Shown: positions 7,096 to 15,245, counted from the stretch's first letter. The stretch is 35,031 nt of DNA from Oscillospiraceae bacterium (GCA_015065105.1 SVQZ01000026.1:1-35031), one strand, 5' to 3'. Made by a program: numbers and translations. The notes: generated by a model not told the origin, from the letters alone.

Positions 7096-8175
7096 TTATA
7101 TTTCTGCCTTTAATGCTACGTAATCTTCATCTTCCCCAAAGAAATCATCATATCCCGAAAGAAGCATTTTGAGATCTATTTCCGACATGAATTCCTCCTG
7201 TATTCCGGGATCTGTTACAGTTGAGAAAAACAAAGGATTTCTGACAGCTATCTGATAGTCCCGGGGCATTGCATCCGCATCAAAGGCTTTTGATAGTGAG
7301 ATCATATTTTTTAATTCGGTAAGACAGGCATTCTTGTCTTTCAAATTTTTATATGCTCTTGCTTTAGCCTCGCACACCCAGAGCTTATGACAGGCATAGA
7401 ATGAACTACAGCCCTCATCAAAGCATGAAAGCAGCTTTTCATGGGCATTACACCAAGACACAAGCTTTTTGTGATCACGGTTCTTGGTTAATTCTATTCT
7501 CTTCAACTCAAAAAGTGCATCTATTAAAAGAAAGCATTCAAATAAATTATTCTCCGTAAATGCATTAAACTCATTGTGTGCTCCCGAATACTGTAATATC
7601 TGCGCTTTACCGATTATTTTTCGTCTGAAGCCCTCAGCGCTTATTCTTTCTACCGCTTCAAGAGCCTTTGAGTATTCACCGATCTCACAGTATATACGTC
7701 GGAGCATATTCAGAGCGCCGTCAAGCTGCTTTGTGTCATTACAGCTATCGACAACCTCGTTGCAGAGCTTTATGGCTTTATTGACGGCCTCCCTTTGCTC
7801 CTTTTCCTCCTCACTTGTTCGGTACAGCATCAAAAGTGAAAAGGAAAGATATGTTTTAAGCTCGGGACTGTTGGGAAATCTTTTCAAGCCCTCGCTTATG
7901 ATCTCGATTTCGCTGTAGGTGTTTTTACTTTCATCCGCCCTTTTCATTATTCCCTCGACCTCGTCGGTATAGCTCTTCTTGTGATAACCGAAAATACGGT
8001 CAATAGATACACCGAAAATATCCGCCATTACGGGGAAAATACTTACATCGGGTATGCATACTCCGTTCTCCCATTTTGACACTGCCTGCTCACTTACTCC
8101 TAATTTTTCGGCAAGCTGAGCCTGAGTGAATTTCTTTTGTTTTCTTAGGTTATATATATTTGTTCCTATGTTCAT
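7096..8175 (-). CDS. XRE regulator with TPR-like C-terminus
   Basis: 359 residues. HTH at about 5-62 (recognition helix SEQAVSKWENG). The long helical C-terminus (about 80-340) has TPR-like pairs such as IYCEIGEYSKALEAVERI and CEAKARAYKNLKDKNACLTEL. The C-terminus is acidic (FFGEDEDY). This XRE-plus-TPR layout resembles peptide-responsive regulators, but no peptide gene is seen nearby. ATG (complement 8173-8175) follows AAGGAG. It is the only XRE gene of the cluster on the minus strand, divergent from the DUF1835-like gene. Confidence 0.87.
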   Translation of the reverse strand: MNIGTNIYNLRKQKKFTQAQLAEKLGVSEQAVSKWENGVCIPDVSIFPVMADIFGVSIDRIFGYHKKSYTDEVEGIMKRADESKNTYSEIEIISEGLKRFPNSPELKTYLSFSLLMLYRTSEEEKEQREAVNKAIKLCNEVVDSCNDTKQLDGALNMLRRIYCEIGEYSKALEAVERISAEGFRRKIIGKAQILQYSGAHNEFNAFTENNLFECFLLIDALFELKRIELTKNRDHKKLVSWCNAHEKLLSCFDEGCSSFYACHKLWVCEAKARAYKNLKDKNACLTELKNMISLSKAFDADAMPRDYQIAVRNPLFFSTVTDPGIQEEFMSEIDLKMLLSGYDDFFGEDEDYVALKAEI

Positions 8176-8215
8176 AGTTCTTCTCCTTGTTTGAATTATG
8201 ATAGCTACCGTTATT

Positions 8216-8244
8216 AGTATAACAAGATATCAATTATAAGGCAA
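8216..8244 (-). promoter_or_regulatory. Promoter of minus-strand XRE gene
   Basis: On the minus strand, TTGCCT (complement 8239-8244), 17-bp spacer, TATACT (complement 8216-8221). Confidence 0.6.
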
Positions 8245-8276
8245 TATACCAAAGAGAGGATTTGAGTGTTCAAAAG

Positions 8277-8291
8277 TCAACCGTAGGTTGT
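8277..8291. promoter_or_regulatory. Dyad TCAACC-GTA-GGTTGT (candidate operator)
   Basis: The centre at 8284 is 48 bp upstream of the -10 box of the DUF1835-like gene and lies in the divergent region shared with the minus-strand XRE gene. Member of the TYAACY-N3-RGTTRA set. Confidence 0.6.
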
Positions 8292-8308
8292 TATGTAGAT
8301 ACCTTCTG

Positions 8309-8337
8309 TTGATTTAATATTAATTTTGTGTTATAAT
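8309..8337 (+). promoter_or_regulatory. Promoter of DUF1835-like gene
   Basis: TTGATT (8309-8314), 17-bp spacer, TATAAT (8332-8337). Confidence 0.8.
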
Positions 8338-8401
8338 ATATTCACGACTGTTTTTGTAATAAATATTAAGAAGAGAGAAATGAATTTACGGAGATCGTAC
8401 A

Positions 8402-9052
8402 ATGAGTAAGAGTATATTAAATATTACTAACGGTGATGTTTTCAACGAATATCTTATATCAAATTTTGACGGTATAGCTATCCCCTTTTGCGAGTGTATG
8501 ATGAACGGTGAAACGGTCACCGAAATATATTCGGACAGCTTTGTCAAGCTTCGCTGTAAAGCTTTGGATATCGACGAAGGTGAATACAGATCAAAAATGT
8601 ATGTACATGATATGCTGACTAAACGTATGTTTACCGAAATTCATTTATGGTTTGGCCGTGATACCTTCTGTCAGATGAATCTGCTTACCCTTCTTGCCTA
8701 TCTTGAGCAGATCGGTTATGGCAGCAGAGTGCTTCTCAATTATATTGACGATGAAAGCTTTGAGGTTATTGAAGCGGATATTCCTGTAAGCTTGGGAATA
8801 TATAAGGATCTATATAAGCGTATTCTTATATCAAAAGAAATGCCGGAAAATATCGGCGTTCTTTGCAAGAGAGGTATCGAGCTTTACTTTGATTATCATT
8901 CAAGCAACGGTGAGCTTGTGAAATTGATTAAAGAAAACTCCGATATGAAAATGTTGGATCTGGTCTGCCTGCTGCTTAAAAGCTCACACGAATACGGCTT
9001 ATCCGACCTGCAGACAAAAAAGCTGATAGGATCAACCTTGGAAACAATGTAA
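8402..9052 (+). CDS. DUF1835-like protein
   Basis: 216 residues, soluble, no signal peptide. The opening ILNITNGDVFNEYLI and the segment HLWFGRDTFCQMNLLTLLAYLEQ resemble the DUF1835 family (nucleoside-phosphorylase-like start followed by a W-G-x-D-x-FCQxN motif). No catalytic role is established for that family. The C-terminal half is helical (LIKENSDMKMLDLVCLLLKS). It has its own promoter and a candidate operator, so it appears to belong to the XRE regulon. The family call is from motif memory only. Confidence 0.55.
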   Translation: MSKSILNITNGDVFNEYLISNFDGIAIPFCECMMNGETVTEIYSDSFVKLRCKALDIDEGEYRSKMYVHDMLTKRMFTEIHLWFGRDTFCQMNLLTLLAYLEQIGYGSRVLLNYIDDESFEVIEADIPVSLGIYKDLYKRILISKEMPENIGVLCKRGIELYFDYHSSNGELVKLIKENSDMKMLDLVCLLLKSSHEYGLSDLQTKKLIGSTLETM

Positions 9053-9145
9053 AAGTATAAGCTTTATAAATTAAGGGGTATGAATGCTCACCCTAAACCG
9101 GTAAAGTCTGCCGTAGCGCTTATGCCCGAGGCGAAGAAGAACAAT

Positions 9146-9160
9146 CCAACCCACAGTTGA
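9146..9160. promoter_or_regulatory. Dyad CCAACC-CAC-AGTTGA (candidate operator)
   Basis: One mismatch to TYAACY-N3-RGTTRA. The centre at 9153 is 51 bp upstream of the -10 box of the next XRE gene. Confidence 0.5.
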
Positions 9161-9180
9161 ATAACGTAATGACACCTCCA

Positions 9181-9209
9181 TTGTTTCAAACCGTTATTTG
9201 TGCTATAAT
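9181..9209 (+). promoter_or_regulatory. Promoter of XRE gene 9250
   Basis: TTGTTT (9181-9186), 17-bp spacer, extended -10 TGC-TATAAT (9201-9209). Confidence 0.8.
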
Positions 9210-9249
9210 TAAGGCACACCGGTGATGATGAAATAATGGGGGTATTTTT

Positions 9250-10122
9250 GTGGAGCTTAAAATAGGAGAAATAATATCAAAATACAGAAAGATAAAAGGC
9301 TATACACAGGAGCGGCTCGGTGAATTGGTTGGAGTTTCGGGGCAGGCGGTCTCAAAATGGGAGAAAGGCGGTATCCCCGATACCTGTTTGTTGCCGAGTA
9401 TAGCAAAGGAATTGGGTGTTTCAATTGATATGCTGTTTGGCACGGAAAGGAAAATAAGTGATTATTCCAAGGAGGAAATCCTTGATAATTTATTCGATTA
9501 TTGCCTTAACAAAGCCTATTGCAATAATAAAAACGATGAATTTTTTGAGTTCTTATTTGAAACGGTATTTACACTTCAAGCCGGGTATTTCGGGTCGGAG
9601 TGCCGTCCGATATTGAAGGATGTTATTGAAAAGCATCGCAGTAATGAACAGATAACCTCTCAGGTCATAAATGACGGGGGAACGACCTATTTATCGTTGA
9701 TTGCGGATTTCCCCTTTTACTGTGCGGTTGCAGATACACCCGAAATATCAAGGAAGCTTTTGTCGGAAAAGAATTTCGGAGAGTTTTTCTCCCTACTTGG
9801 GTCGGAGGATGGACTAAAGACTGTGATTTTCACTCAAAGCACAACCGAAACGAATCAATATACCGCAGAAATGATGGCTAAAAAGATAGGAATTTCTCTT
9901 GAAAGATTTCTTGAAATTCAACCGTTACTTGTAAAATATGGACTTCTGCACGAAAGCAGCCTTACCTTGGATGACAGTGTGATCAAGGTGTATCACAAGT
10001 GGAGTAATCCGGAAATTCGCCCCCTTTTGATGATGGCATATCAATTCATCAATGCAAGGCAGTGCTATTATAATTTCACTTGTAACAGAACAAAGCCTTA
10101 TTTTGACAGTTGTTACTTATAA
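9250..10122 (+). CDS. XRE regulator with winged-helix-like C-terminus
   Basis: 290 residues, GTG start after a GGGGGT stretch. HTH at about 5-62 (SGQAVSKWEKGG). The middle (75-180) is helical. Residues 190-250 (DGLKTVIFTQSTTETNQYTA, then KIGISLERFLEIQPLLVKYGL) look like a second winged helix, unlike the TPR-like neighbours. The ligand is unknown. Monocistronic. Confidence 0.85.
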   Translation: MELKIGEIISKYRKIKGYTQERLGELVGVSGQAVSKWEKGGIPDTCLLPSIAKELGVSIDMLFGTERKISDYSKEEILDNLFDYCLNKAYCNNKNDEFFEFLFETVFTLQAGYFGSECRPILKDVIEKHRSNEQITSQVINDGGTTYLSLIADFPFYCAVADTPEISRKLLSEKNFGEFFSLLGSEDGLKTVIFTQSTTETNQYTAEMMAKKIGISLERFLEIQPLLVKYGLLHESSLTLDDSVIKVYHKWSNPEIRPLLMMAYQFINARQCYYNFTCNRTKPYFDSCYL

Positions 10123-10124
10123 AC

Positions 10125-10139
10125 TTAACCGTTGGTTAA
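10125..10139. promoter_or_regulatory. Dyad TTAACC-GTT-GGTTAA (candidate operator)
   Basis: Perfect 6+6 dyad. The centre at 10132 is 53 bp upstream of the -10 box of the next XRE gene and begins just after the preceding stop codon. Confidence 0.65.
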
Positions 10140-10160
10140 ATCATGCTTTCTTATTGATAC

Positions 10161-10190
10161 CTGTAATGATCTCCGCTTTTATGTTATAAT
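10161..10190 (+). promoter_or_regulatory. Promoter of XRE gene 10236
   Basis: Extended -10 TGT-TATAAT (10182-10190) with a weak -35 CTGTAA (10161-10166, 18-bp spacer). The poor -35 together with the upstream dyad would suit an activated promoter. Confidence 0.6.
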
Positions 10191-10235
10191 AAATTTGGAA
10201 GCAGGTACCGGCTTACTAAACTTTGAGGTGAATGT

Positions 10236-11195
10236 ATGAAAATATTGATCGGTGAAAACATAAAGAGATTGAGAAAGATCAAAAATATAACGCAGGAGCA
10301 GTTGGCGGAGGCAATGAACGTTTCCTGTCCTGCAGTAAGTAAATGGGAAAGAAATGAGTCCTATCCGGATATAACATTGCTTACACCTCTTGCACTATAC
10401 TTTGGTGTGTCTATTGATGAATTGATGGGTCATGATGAAGCGAAAATTCAAAAGGATATTGACGGTCTTTTGGATGAATTCTATGGTCTGTTGGACAAAG
10501 ACCAAGGAGCGGCAACCGAATTGATCCGAAAAGCAAGAAAAGATTATCCTAATGATTATTTGATAATGCATATTTATATGTGGTATACTGCAGGGAATTT
10601 TGCGAACAACGATCCCCGCGTATTATTATCTCACAAGGATGAATTTCTTGATATATGCCGAAGGATAGAGGAGGGTTGCAAGGATATTCATATTCGGCTT
10701 GGAGCTTTGAATATGAGGGCAAAAATTTTTCATGCAGAGGAAAAGACCGATGAAGCTTTAAAAATATATTATGAAAATTTTCCAAATTGGTGGGAAACTG
10801 CTTGTCAAAAAACAGAACAGCTATATTCCAAAGATACTCCCGAATTTATGCATTGGGTCAAAAGAAACAGCTATGAGCTTGTGACCTTTGCGGGAGATAA
10901 GCTTGTCAAAAGCCTTTTCTTCGATGGCTCCATAGAATATACAGACAGAATAAACAGGATAGAACGCTATGGTGATCTGATGGAAAAGATTTATGGCGAA
11001 ACCAAGGAAGTATTCTTTTTGATATTAGCACGAAGTATATATGGTAGATTAACAAACGATCTTCGCGTTCGGGGAGGAAAGGACGAGGATGTTCAACGCA
11101 TTGAAGAAAAACTTATTTCATCAAAGAAAAAGCTTTCCGAGATAGCAAAGCTATATCCTATCGTAGATTTTTTCAGTAAAGAATCATATTGCTGA
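10236..11195 (+). CDS. XRE regulator with helical-repeat C-terminus
   Basis: 319 residues. HTH at about 5-62 (SCPAVSKWERN). The C-terminus is helical and TPR-like (LGALNMRAKIFHAEEKTDEA, then LKIYYENF). It resembles XRE proteins whose C-terminal repeats bind an unknown partner. ATG 10236 follows GAGGTG. A strong terminator closes the unit. Confidence 0.87.
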   Translation: MKILIGENIKRLRKIKNITQEQLAEAMNVSCPAVSKWERNESYPDITLLTPLALYFGVSIDELMGHDEAKIQKDIDGLLDEFYGLLDKDQGAATELIRKARKDYPNDYLIMHIYMWYTAGNFANNDPRVLLSHKDEFLDICRRIEEGCKDIHIRLGALNMRAKIFHAEEKTDEALKIYYENFPNWWETACQKTEQLYSKDTPEFMHWVKRNSYELVTFAGDKLVKSLFFDGSIEYTDRINRIERYGDLMEKIYGETKEVFFLILARSIYGRLTNDLRVRGGKDEDVQRIEEKLISSKKKLSEIAKLYPIVDFFSKESYC

Positions 11196-11202
11196 TGATA
11201 AC

Positions 11203-11233
11203 AAAACGCTCTTGTGATTTGCAAGAGCGTTTT
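11203..11233 (+). terminator. Intrinsic terminator
   Basis: AAAACGCTCTTG (11203-11214), 7-nt loop, CAAGAGCGTTTT (11222-11233). Confidence 0.88.
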
Positions 11234-11240
11234 AAAGTGC

Positions 11241-11269
11241 TTGAAATAATTATTGTTTTATGATATAAT
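11241..11269 (+). promoter_or_regulatory. Promoter of small membrane protein / ybaK unit
   Basis: TTGAAA (11241-11246), 17-bp spacer, TATAAT (11264-11269). Confidence 0.82.
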
Positions 11270-11301
11270 CATTTTACAGTATAAAATAAGGGGGAATAGT
11301 T

Positions 11302-11463
11302 ATGAAAAAAACAGTAACTTTTCTTGGGTGTATTTTAGGTGGTATTATGATAGGTTTATTTGCAAACCGTTTGGACACAATTTACGGTGCGTTGCTGTTT
11401 ACCTTTGGTGTAATACTCTGTGTGAGCCTGCCTGTATTTGCTAATTATAATACGAAAAAATAA
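11302..11463 (+). CDS. Small membrane protein (53 aa)
   Basis: A short gene with AAGGGGGAAT upstream of ATG 11302 and a TAA stop at 11461-11463. The product starts MKKTVTFLGCILGGIMIGLF and has two hydrophobic helices (about 4-21 and 28-46) separated by ANRLDTIYG, ending in a basic NTKK tail. It overlaps a longer frame that has no ribosome site and lacks the hydrophobic pattern, so that frame is rejected. Function unknown. It sits 18 bp before ybaK behind a clear promoter, so the two are probably co-transcribed. Confidence 0.75.
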   Translation: MKKTVTFLGCILGGIMIGLFANRLDTIYGALLFTFGVILCVSLPVFANYNTKK

Positions 11464-11481
11464 AATATATAAGGAACCAAA

Positions 11482-11961
11482 ATGGCAAAGATCGAAAAAA
11501 CAAACGCTATGCGCGTTTTAGATGGAATAAAAGCGGAATACGAGCATTTTACTTACGATAATCTGACCTTGACCTCTGACGAATTGGCGCAGAAGACCGG
11601 CGTTGATACGGATGCTCTTTACAAAACCCTTGTTTGCATTGGCAAAAGCGGGCAGAACTATGTGTTTATGGTTAGAACAAAAGGGGAGCTTGACCTTAAA
11701 AAGGCGGCAAAGGTAAGCGGCGAAAAGTGGATAGAAATGATTCCTCAAAAAACGCTTTTACCCTTAACCGGCTACGTTCACGGCGGCTGTTCTCCCATTG
11801 GTATGAAAAAGCTTTTTCCCACATTTATTGATGAAATTGCAGAAACCAAGGAAAAGATCGTATTCTCCGGCGGTAAGGTCGGTCATCAGATTAAGACCAC
11901 CCTTGAAAGTCTGAAAAAAGCGGCGAATGTAAAGAGCGCGGATATTGTACGGAGTGAATAA
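11482..11961 (+). CDS. ybaK: Cys-tRNA(Pro) deacylase YbaK/EbsC
   Basis: 159 residues, full length for the family. YbaK hydrolyses Cys-tRNA(Pro) formed by prolyl-tRNA synthetase. The conserved Lys is in LYKTLVC (about residue 49). The GGCSPIGMKK loop and the final GGKVGHQIKT segment match family motifs. Cytosolic. The stop codon overlaps the ATG of the following broken MazG gene (TAATG at 11959-11963), indicating translational coupling in the ancestral operon. Confidence 0.92.
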   Translation: MAKIEKTNAMRVLDGIKAEYEHFTYDNLTLTSDELAQKTGVDTDALYKTLVCIGKSGQNYVFMVRTKGELDLKKAAKVSGEKWIEMIPQKTLLPLTGYVHGGCSPIGMKKLFPTFIDEIAETKEKIVFSGGKVGHQIKTTLESLKKAANVKSADIVRSE

Positions 11962-12278
11962 TGGACGGTAAAACAACTATAAAATATTTGCAGAATTATA
12001 TCAAGGAAAAGGATTATCATCCCGAATTGTTGAAAGACTATTTTTAAAAATTGACCGAAGAGGTTGGTGAGCTTTCACGTGCAATGAGGAAAGGGGCAAA
12101 GGCTCAAAACATCAACGAAATAATTGGTACGGTTGATGAAGAATTATATGATGTCATTTATTATGCGTTGGCTATTGCCAATATATATGATGTTGATATA
12201 GAAGAGGTAGCAAGGGTTAAATCACATATCACCGAAAGTAAATATCCTTCTGATGTAAAATTTGAAGTGGGAAGGTAA
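11961..12278 (+). pseudogene. MazG-like pyrophosphohydrolase, interrupted by a nonsense codon
   Basis: From ATG 11961 (overlapping the ybaK stop) the frame reads MDGKTTIKYLQNYI ... LLKDYF, hits TAA at 12045-12047, then continues in the same frame with KLTEEVGELSRAM, DEELYDVIYYALAIAN and a normal end at 12278. The EEVGE and DEELYD motifs are the metal-binding EExxE/ExxD helices of MazG-type NTP pyrophosphohydrolases (about 105 residues in all). A single T-to-A change (TTA Leu to TAA) explains the break. No ribosome site precedes the remaining TTG at 12051, so the fragment is unlikely to be made alone. A sequencing error is the main alternative. Confidence 0.85.
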
Positions 12279-12375
12279 TTGAGTTGTAAGGATGACCGAG
12301 TGGGGAACGATATTTTCGTTCTCCTTGTTTTTATGTTATAAAATTGCAGTTTGTGTGGAGTTTGCGCCAAACAAC

Positions 12376-12520
12376 TGTAGGGAAGGCAGACCCTTGCCTT
12401 CCGCTTAAATCGAACGATAGATTTTGATTGAATGTTATTACTTTTGCAGTAATTTCACTTTATATACTCTATTATTATATTTTATCTTTTTCCGGAAGGC
12501 AAGGGTCTGCCTTCCCTACA
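12376..12520. mobile_element. MITE-like element with 28-bp terminal inverted repeats
   Basis: TGTAGGGAAGGCAGACC... (12376-12403) is perfectly repeated in inverse at 12493-12520 around 89 bp of AT-rich filler. Each arm is itself a hairpin (GGAAGGCA with TGCCTTCC). There is no internal gene. No clear target duplication was seen. It may also act as a long intergenic hairpin. Confidence 0.7.
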
Positions 12521-12571
12521 ATTGCCTATTACAAACTCACCGATAAACCAGAATTTAAAACAACCGCTACT

Positions 12572-12612
12572 TCGGGCACTGAAGAAACAACTTTCGCTAA
12601 CTCCAAGCCCGA
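12572..12612 (+). repeat. 41-nt TCGGGC/GCCCGA element, copy 2
   Basis: TCGGGC (12572-12577) to GCCCGA (12607-12612), exactly 41 nt. It is followed by the companion hairpin CGGCAA-C-TTGCCG (12622-12634). Confidence 0.8.
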
Positions 12613-12672
12613 TTATGGCAGCGGCAACTTGCCGTCCACCAAAAGTGAGAATTATTCTCAACAAACGTGATA

Positions 12673-12701
12673 TTGTATAAAAGCGTTTCCCGTGTTATAA
12701 T
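12673..12701 (+). promoter_or_regulatory. Promoter of XRE gene 12747
   Basis: TTGTAT (12673-12678), 17-bp spacer, extended -10 TGT-TATAAT (12693-12701). A weak dyad-like TCCACC-AAA-AGTGAG lies at 12635-12649, 54 bp upstream of the -10. Only its inner ACC/AGT core agrees with the recurrent operator. Confidence 0.75.
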
Positions 12702-12746
12702 TAATTCAGAAAAGGTACCTTGACAATAAATAAAAAGGGTGATTTT

Positions 12747-13865
12747 ATGAATTTGAATTTTGCGGAAAACTTCAAAAAATACCGTAAGCAAAAGGGAATA
12801 ACTCAGGAAAGGATCGCGGAGGAGTTAGGTGTTTCGGGACAGTCTGTTTCAAGATGGGAGCTTGGTGTTTGTTACCCCGACCTTGAGCTTCTTCCCGGTA
12901 TTGCGAATTATTTCGGAATCAGTATTGACATACTTCTGTCCAATGATAAGGATTCCCGGGAAAAAGCACAGAATGAATTTTATAAAGTGCTTAATTCAAT
13001 GACGGAGAGCGAAAAGCGTATTGAATTTATTCTGGAGTATTGTCGAAAATATCCCGATGATGATTCTTACTGTGTTTGCCTGATGAATGAGATCGTTTAT
13101 TGGACTTCGGAGGATAAAGCGGTTGAAAGGTATATGCCTATAGTTCGCAAAAAGGCGGAACAGCTTCTGCAAACAGATAAGCGCGACTTTGTAATTCAGG
13201 CGATGTCCGCTATCTGTGATGACTGTGAGCTTGACCGTTGGCTCGATTTGGCTCCGTACACCGGATTCAGCCGAAGATACTGTCTTAATAACAGAGCATC
13301 GGCAAAAAACGATCATAAGCTATGGTATATACAGAACGGACTTGAGATGTTCGAGCATTTTGCCGATCTTCTTGACCGCCGCTGTCCCGATCCTATGGGC
13401 TCACAGATAAAGTCGCGGTTTCAGCTTGACGTCATGAAAACCATACGTTCCTTTGGAAACGGAGAGGTTCCAGACGGATGGAAATTCTTTTATGCATATA
13501 AGCAGCTTGTTTATGCCGCTTGTCTTTTCGGCAACGGAGAATATGCGGAGGCTTGGAAAAACTTTGATTCCGGTATAGAAATGTGCAGCTATATCTTTTA
13601 TTTAGAGGATGAATGGCTTGATATCGGCGGTGCACTTTTCTCCGAGCTTAAGGTGAATAAGTCCTGGACCTATGCCATGGATAAAGAGGGGAACAAGCAT
13701 AAGCTGTTTGCGGTTCATCATATATCCTTTTCCGAGATTGAAATAATCTATTCCTTGCTTACCAATCCTCGTTGGGCATGGTTTGACTCGGTTAGAAATA
13801 CCGAAAAATACAAACACGCCGTGGATGTTATAAAGGAAATGGCGGATAAGAACGCAGAGAATTGA
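12747..13865 (+). CDS. XRE regulator with long helical C-terminus
   Basis: 372 residues. HTH at about 6-62 with the variant recognition helix SGQSVSRWELG (Arg instead of the usual Lys). The C-terminal 300 residues are helical and rich in Trp and Cys, with TPR-like pieces (LVYAACLFGNGEYAEAWKNF). ATG 12747 follows AAAAGGGTGA. The upstream in-frame TTG at 12720 is less likely. A terminator follows. Confidence 0.87.
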   Translation: MNLNFAENFKKYRKQKGITQERIAEELGVSGQSVSRWELGVCYPDLELLPGIANYFGISIDILLSNDKDSREKAQNEFYKVLNSMTESEKRIEFILEYCRKYPDDDSYCVCLMNEIVYWTSEDKAVERYMPIVRKKAEQLLQTDKRDFVIQAMSAICDDCELDRWLDLAPYTGFSRRYCLNNRASAKNDHKLWYIQNGLEMFEHFADLLDRRCPDPMGSQIKSRFQLDVMKTIRSFGNGEVPDGWKFFYAYKQLVYAACLFGNGEYAEAWKNFDSGIEMCSYIFYLEDEWLDIGGALFSELKVNKSWTYAMDKEGNKHKLFAVHHISFSEIEIIYSLLTNPRWAWFDSVRNTEKYKHAVDVIKEMADKNAEN

Positions 13866-13879
13866 ATATAAACAGTTAA

Positions 13880-13899
13880 AACCACCCTTTGGGGTGGTT
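13880..13899 (+). terminator. Intrinsic terminator
   Basis: AACCACCC (13880-13887), TTTG loop, GGGTGGTT (13892-13899) followed by a T-rich stretch. Confidence 0.75.
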
Positions 13900-13939
13900 C
13901 ATTTTATTCTTTTTCCACTCATATTCTCTTGTCAAGGGA

Positions 13940-13968
13940 TGTGAAAAAACTCCCGTATATGATATAAT
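13940..13968 (+). promoter_or_regulatory. Promoter of XRE gene 13991
   Basis: TATAAT (13963-13968) with a weak -35 TGTGAA (13940-13945), 17-bp spacer. No TYAACY-type dyad is found at the usual distance. Confidence 0.6.
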
Positions 13969-13990
13969 CATATAAAAAGGAGGAACGAAA

Positions 13991-14482
13991 ATGGATCAGT
14001 ACAAAATAGGAAACTTCATTCAACAAAAAAGAAGAGAGAAAAATCTGACTCAGGAACAGCTTGCCCAGAGGCTTTCCGTGTCAAATAAAACGGTTTCAAA
14101 ATGGGAGAACGGGAAATGCTTACCCGACTATTCTGTAATAGAATCTCTGTGTGAGGAGCTTGGTATCACGGTTAGTGAGCTTATTTGCGGCGAAGATAAT
14201 AATGAGGATAAAGAAACAGCATTATCAGAAGGGGAAGAAGAACAAAATAGCGGGCATATCGGTTCTAAAGATGACGTTAAATTTTTCTTATATAAAATGC
14301 ATCAATGGGATGAGAAAAAGAAGAATGAATACAAGCAAAAGCATGGAATAAAAACAGGTATAACCTTTGGTTCTGCTTTGGCTATTGTGATAAGCTATGT
14401 ACATTGGCATTCAATCGGTTGGGCAATATTTCACGGTCTTATGAGCTGGGGCTATGTTATATATTATTTGATAAGATACTGA
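13991..14482 (+). CDS. XRE regulator with C-terminal membrane hairpin
   Basis: 163 residues. HTH at about 5-62 (SNKTVSKWENG). An acidic linker follows (EDNNEDKETALSEGEEEQ), then VKFFLYKMHQWDEKKKNEYK and two short membrane segments (about 120-160) rich in Gly, His and Trp. The HTH is the closest match in the window to that of 6232. ATG 13991 follows AAAAAGGAGG. Likely a membrane-anchored regulator. Confidence 0.85.
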   Translation: MDQYKIGNFIQQKRREKNLTQEQLAQRLSVSNKTVSKWENGKCLPDYSVIESLCEELGITVSELICGEDNNEDKETALSEGEEEQNSGHIGSKDDVKFFLYKMHQWDEKKKNEYKQKHGIKTGITFGSALAIVISYVHWHSIGWAIFHGLMSWGYVIYYLIRY

Positions 14483-14523
14483 CCTATGACACCATAAGTA
14501 TCACCCATTCCACCGACCGTTTC

Positions 14524-14552
14524 TTTACTTTTTTACCTTCTGCTGTTATTCT
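14524..14552 (+). promoter_or_regulatory. Possible promoter of PAP2/XRE operon
   Basis: TTTACT (14524-14529), 17-bp spacer, TATTCT (14547-14552) with TGT before it. A diverged dyad, TGACACC-ATA-AGTATCA (14487-14503), is centred 52 bp upstream of the -10, the same place as the operator in the other XRE promoters. Confidence 0.45.
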
Positions 14553-14586
14553 TTAGTCATCTTAATGGCAGAAAGGAATTATTAAA

Positions 14587-15243
14587 ATGAAAAGTAAAGA
14601 AAAAAAGATGTTGTTTTTTGGTTTGGGCTTAATTTTGGCGTTTATAGCCTGGACTGTTATGGTGATGACCGTTGATTACAGAGCTGTTGGCGTTAAGGGT
14701 ACAAGCGTTGGATTTTCAAGCTTTAACACTTGGTTTCACAGCATAACGGGAGTTCACATGACCCTTTATGTTATTACAGATTGGCTGGGTTTGGTACCGC
14801 TGTTTGTCTGTTTTACTTTTGCGGGGGTTGGTCTTGTTCAGCTTATAAAAAGAAGAAGCCTTTTTAAACTTGACCTTGACATTATATTTTTAGGTGTTTA
14901 TTATATTCTTGTAATTTTCGGTTATCTTATTTTTGAAATGATACCCCTTAACTATCGCCCCATACTTATAAACGGATTTATGGAGGCTTCTTACCCTTCA
15001 TCCACCACCCTGCTTGTATTGAGCGTTATGCCAACTCTTACCTTTCAATGCAGCTTCAGGTTGAAAAACATGGTACTTAAAAGGGTAATTAACGTTATAA
15101 CTGTGATTTTTTCGGTGTTTATGGTGCTGGGCAGACTTATTGCAGGAGTTCATTGGTTTACCGATATTGTAGGCTCGGTGCTTTTATGCGGAGGTCTTTT
15201 TTACAGCTATAAGGCTATAGCTCTGTTAACTAAAAAGGAGTAA
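14587..15243 (+). CDS. PAP2-family membrane protein lacking the motif 2 His
   Basis: 218 residues with about six membrane segments. The type 2 phosphatidic acid phosphatase signature is partly present: NYRP (motif 1, but Glu where Lys is usual), YPSSTT (motif 2, expected PSGH) and GRLIAGVHWFTD (motif 3, Arg, nucleophilic His and Asp kept). Loss of the motif 2 His suggests weak or altered phosphatase activity, or a lipid-binding role. It is followed at 2 bp by a membrane-anchored XRE gene, so the pair is one operon and may be functionally coupled. Confidence 0.75.
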   Translation: MKSKEKKMLFFGLGLILAFIAWTVMVMTVDYRAVGVKGTSVGFSSFNTWFHSITGVHMTLYVITDWLGLVPLFVCFTFAGVGLVQLIKRRSLFKLDLDIIFLGVYYILVIFGYLIFEMIPLNYRPILINGFMEASYPSSTTLLVLSVMPTLTFQCSFRLKNMVLKRVINVITVIFSVFMVLGRLIAGVHWFTDIVGSVLLCGGLFYSYKAIALLTKKE

Positions 15244-15245
15244 AT

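Noticed and set aside
9080-9160. 26-codon frame MNAHPKPVKSAVALMPEAKK... before the XRE gene at 9250
   Set aside because: The ribosome-site-like AAGGGG is only one base from the ATG, there is no separate promoter, and it overlaps the candidate operator. The NPTH near its end recalls the FlhB cleavage motif but by chance, since nothing else of FlhB is present.
11253-11444. 63-codon frame overlapping the small membrane protein
   Set aside because: It starts inside the promoter region, lacks a ribosome site, and the alternative frame from 11302 has both a good ribosome site and two membrane helices.
12428-12670. 80-codon frame over the MITE-like element and repeat copy 2
   Set aside because: It runs through inverted repeats and ends in the promoter region; no ribosome site.
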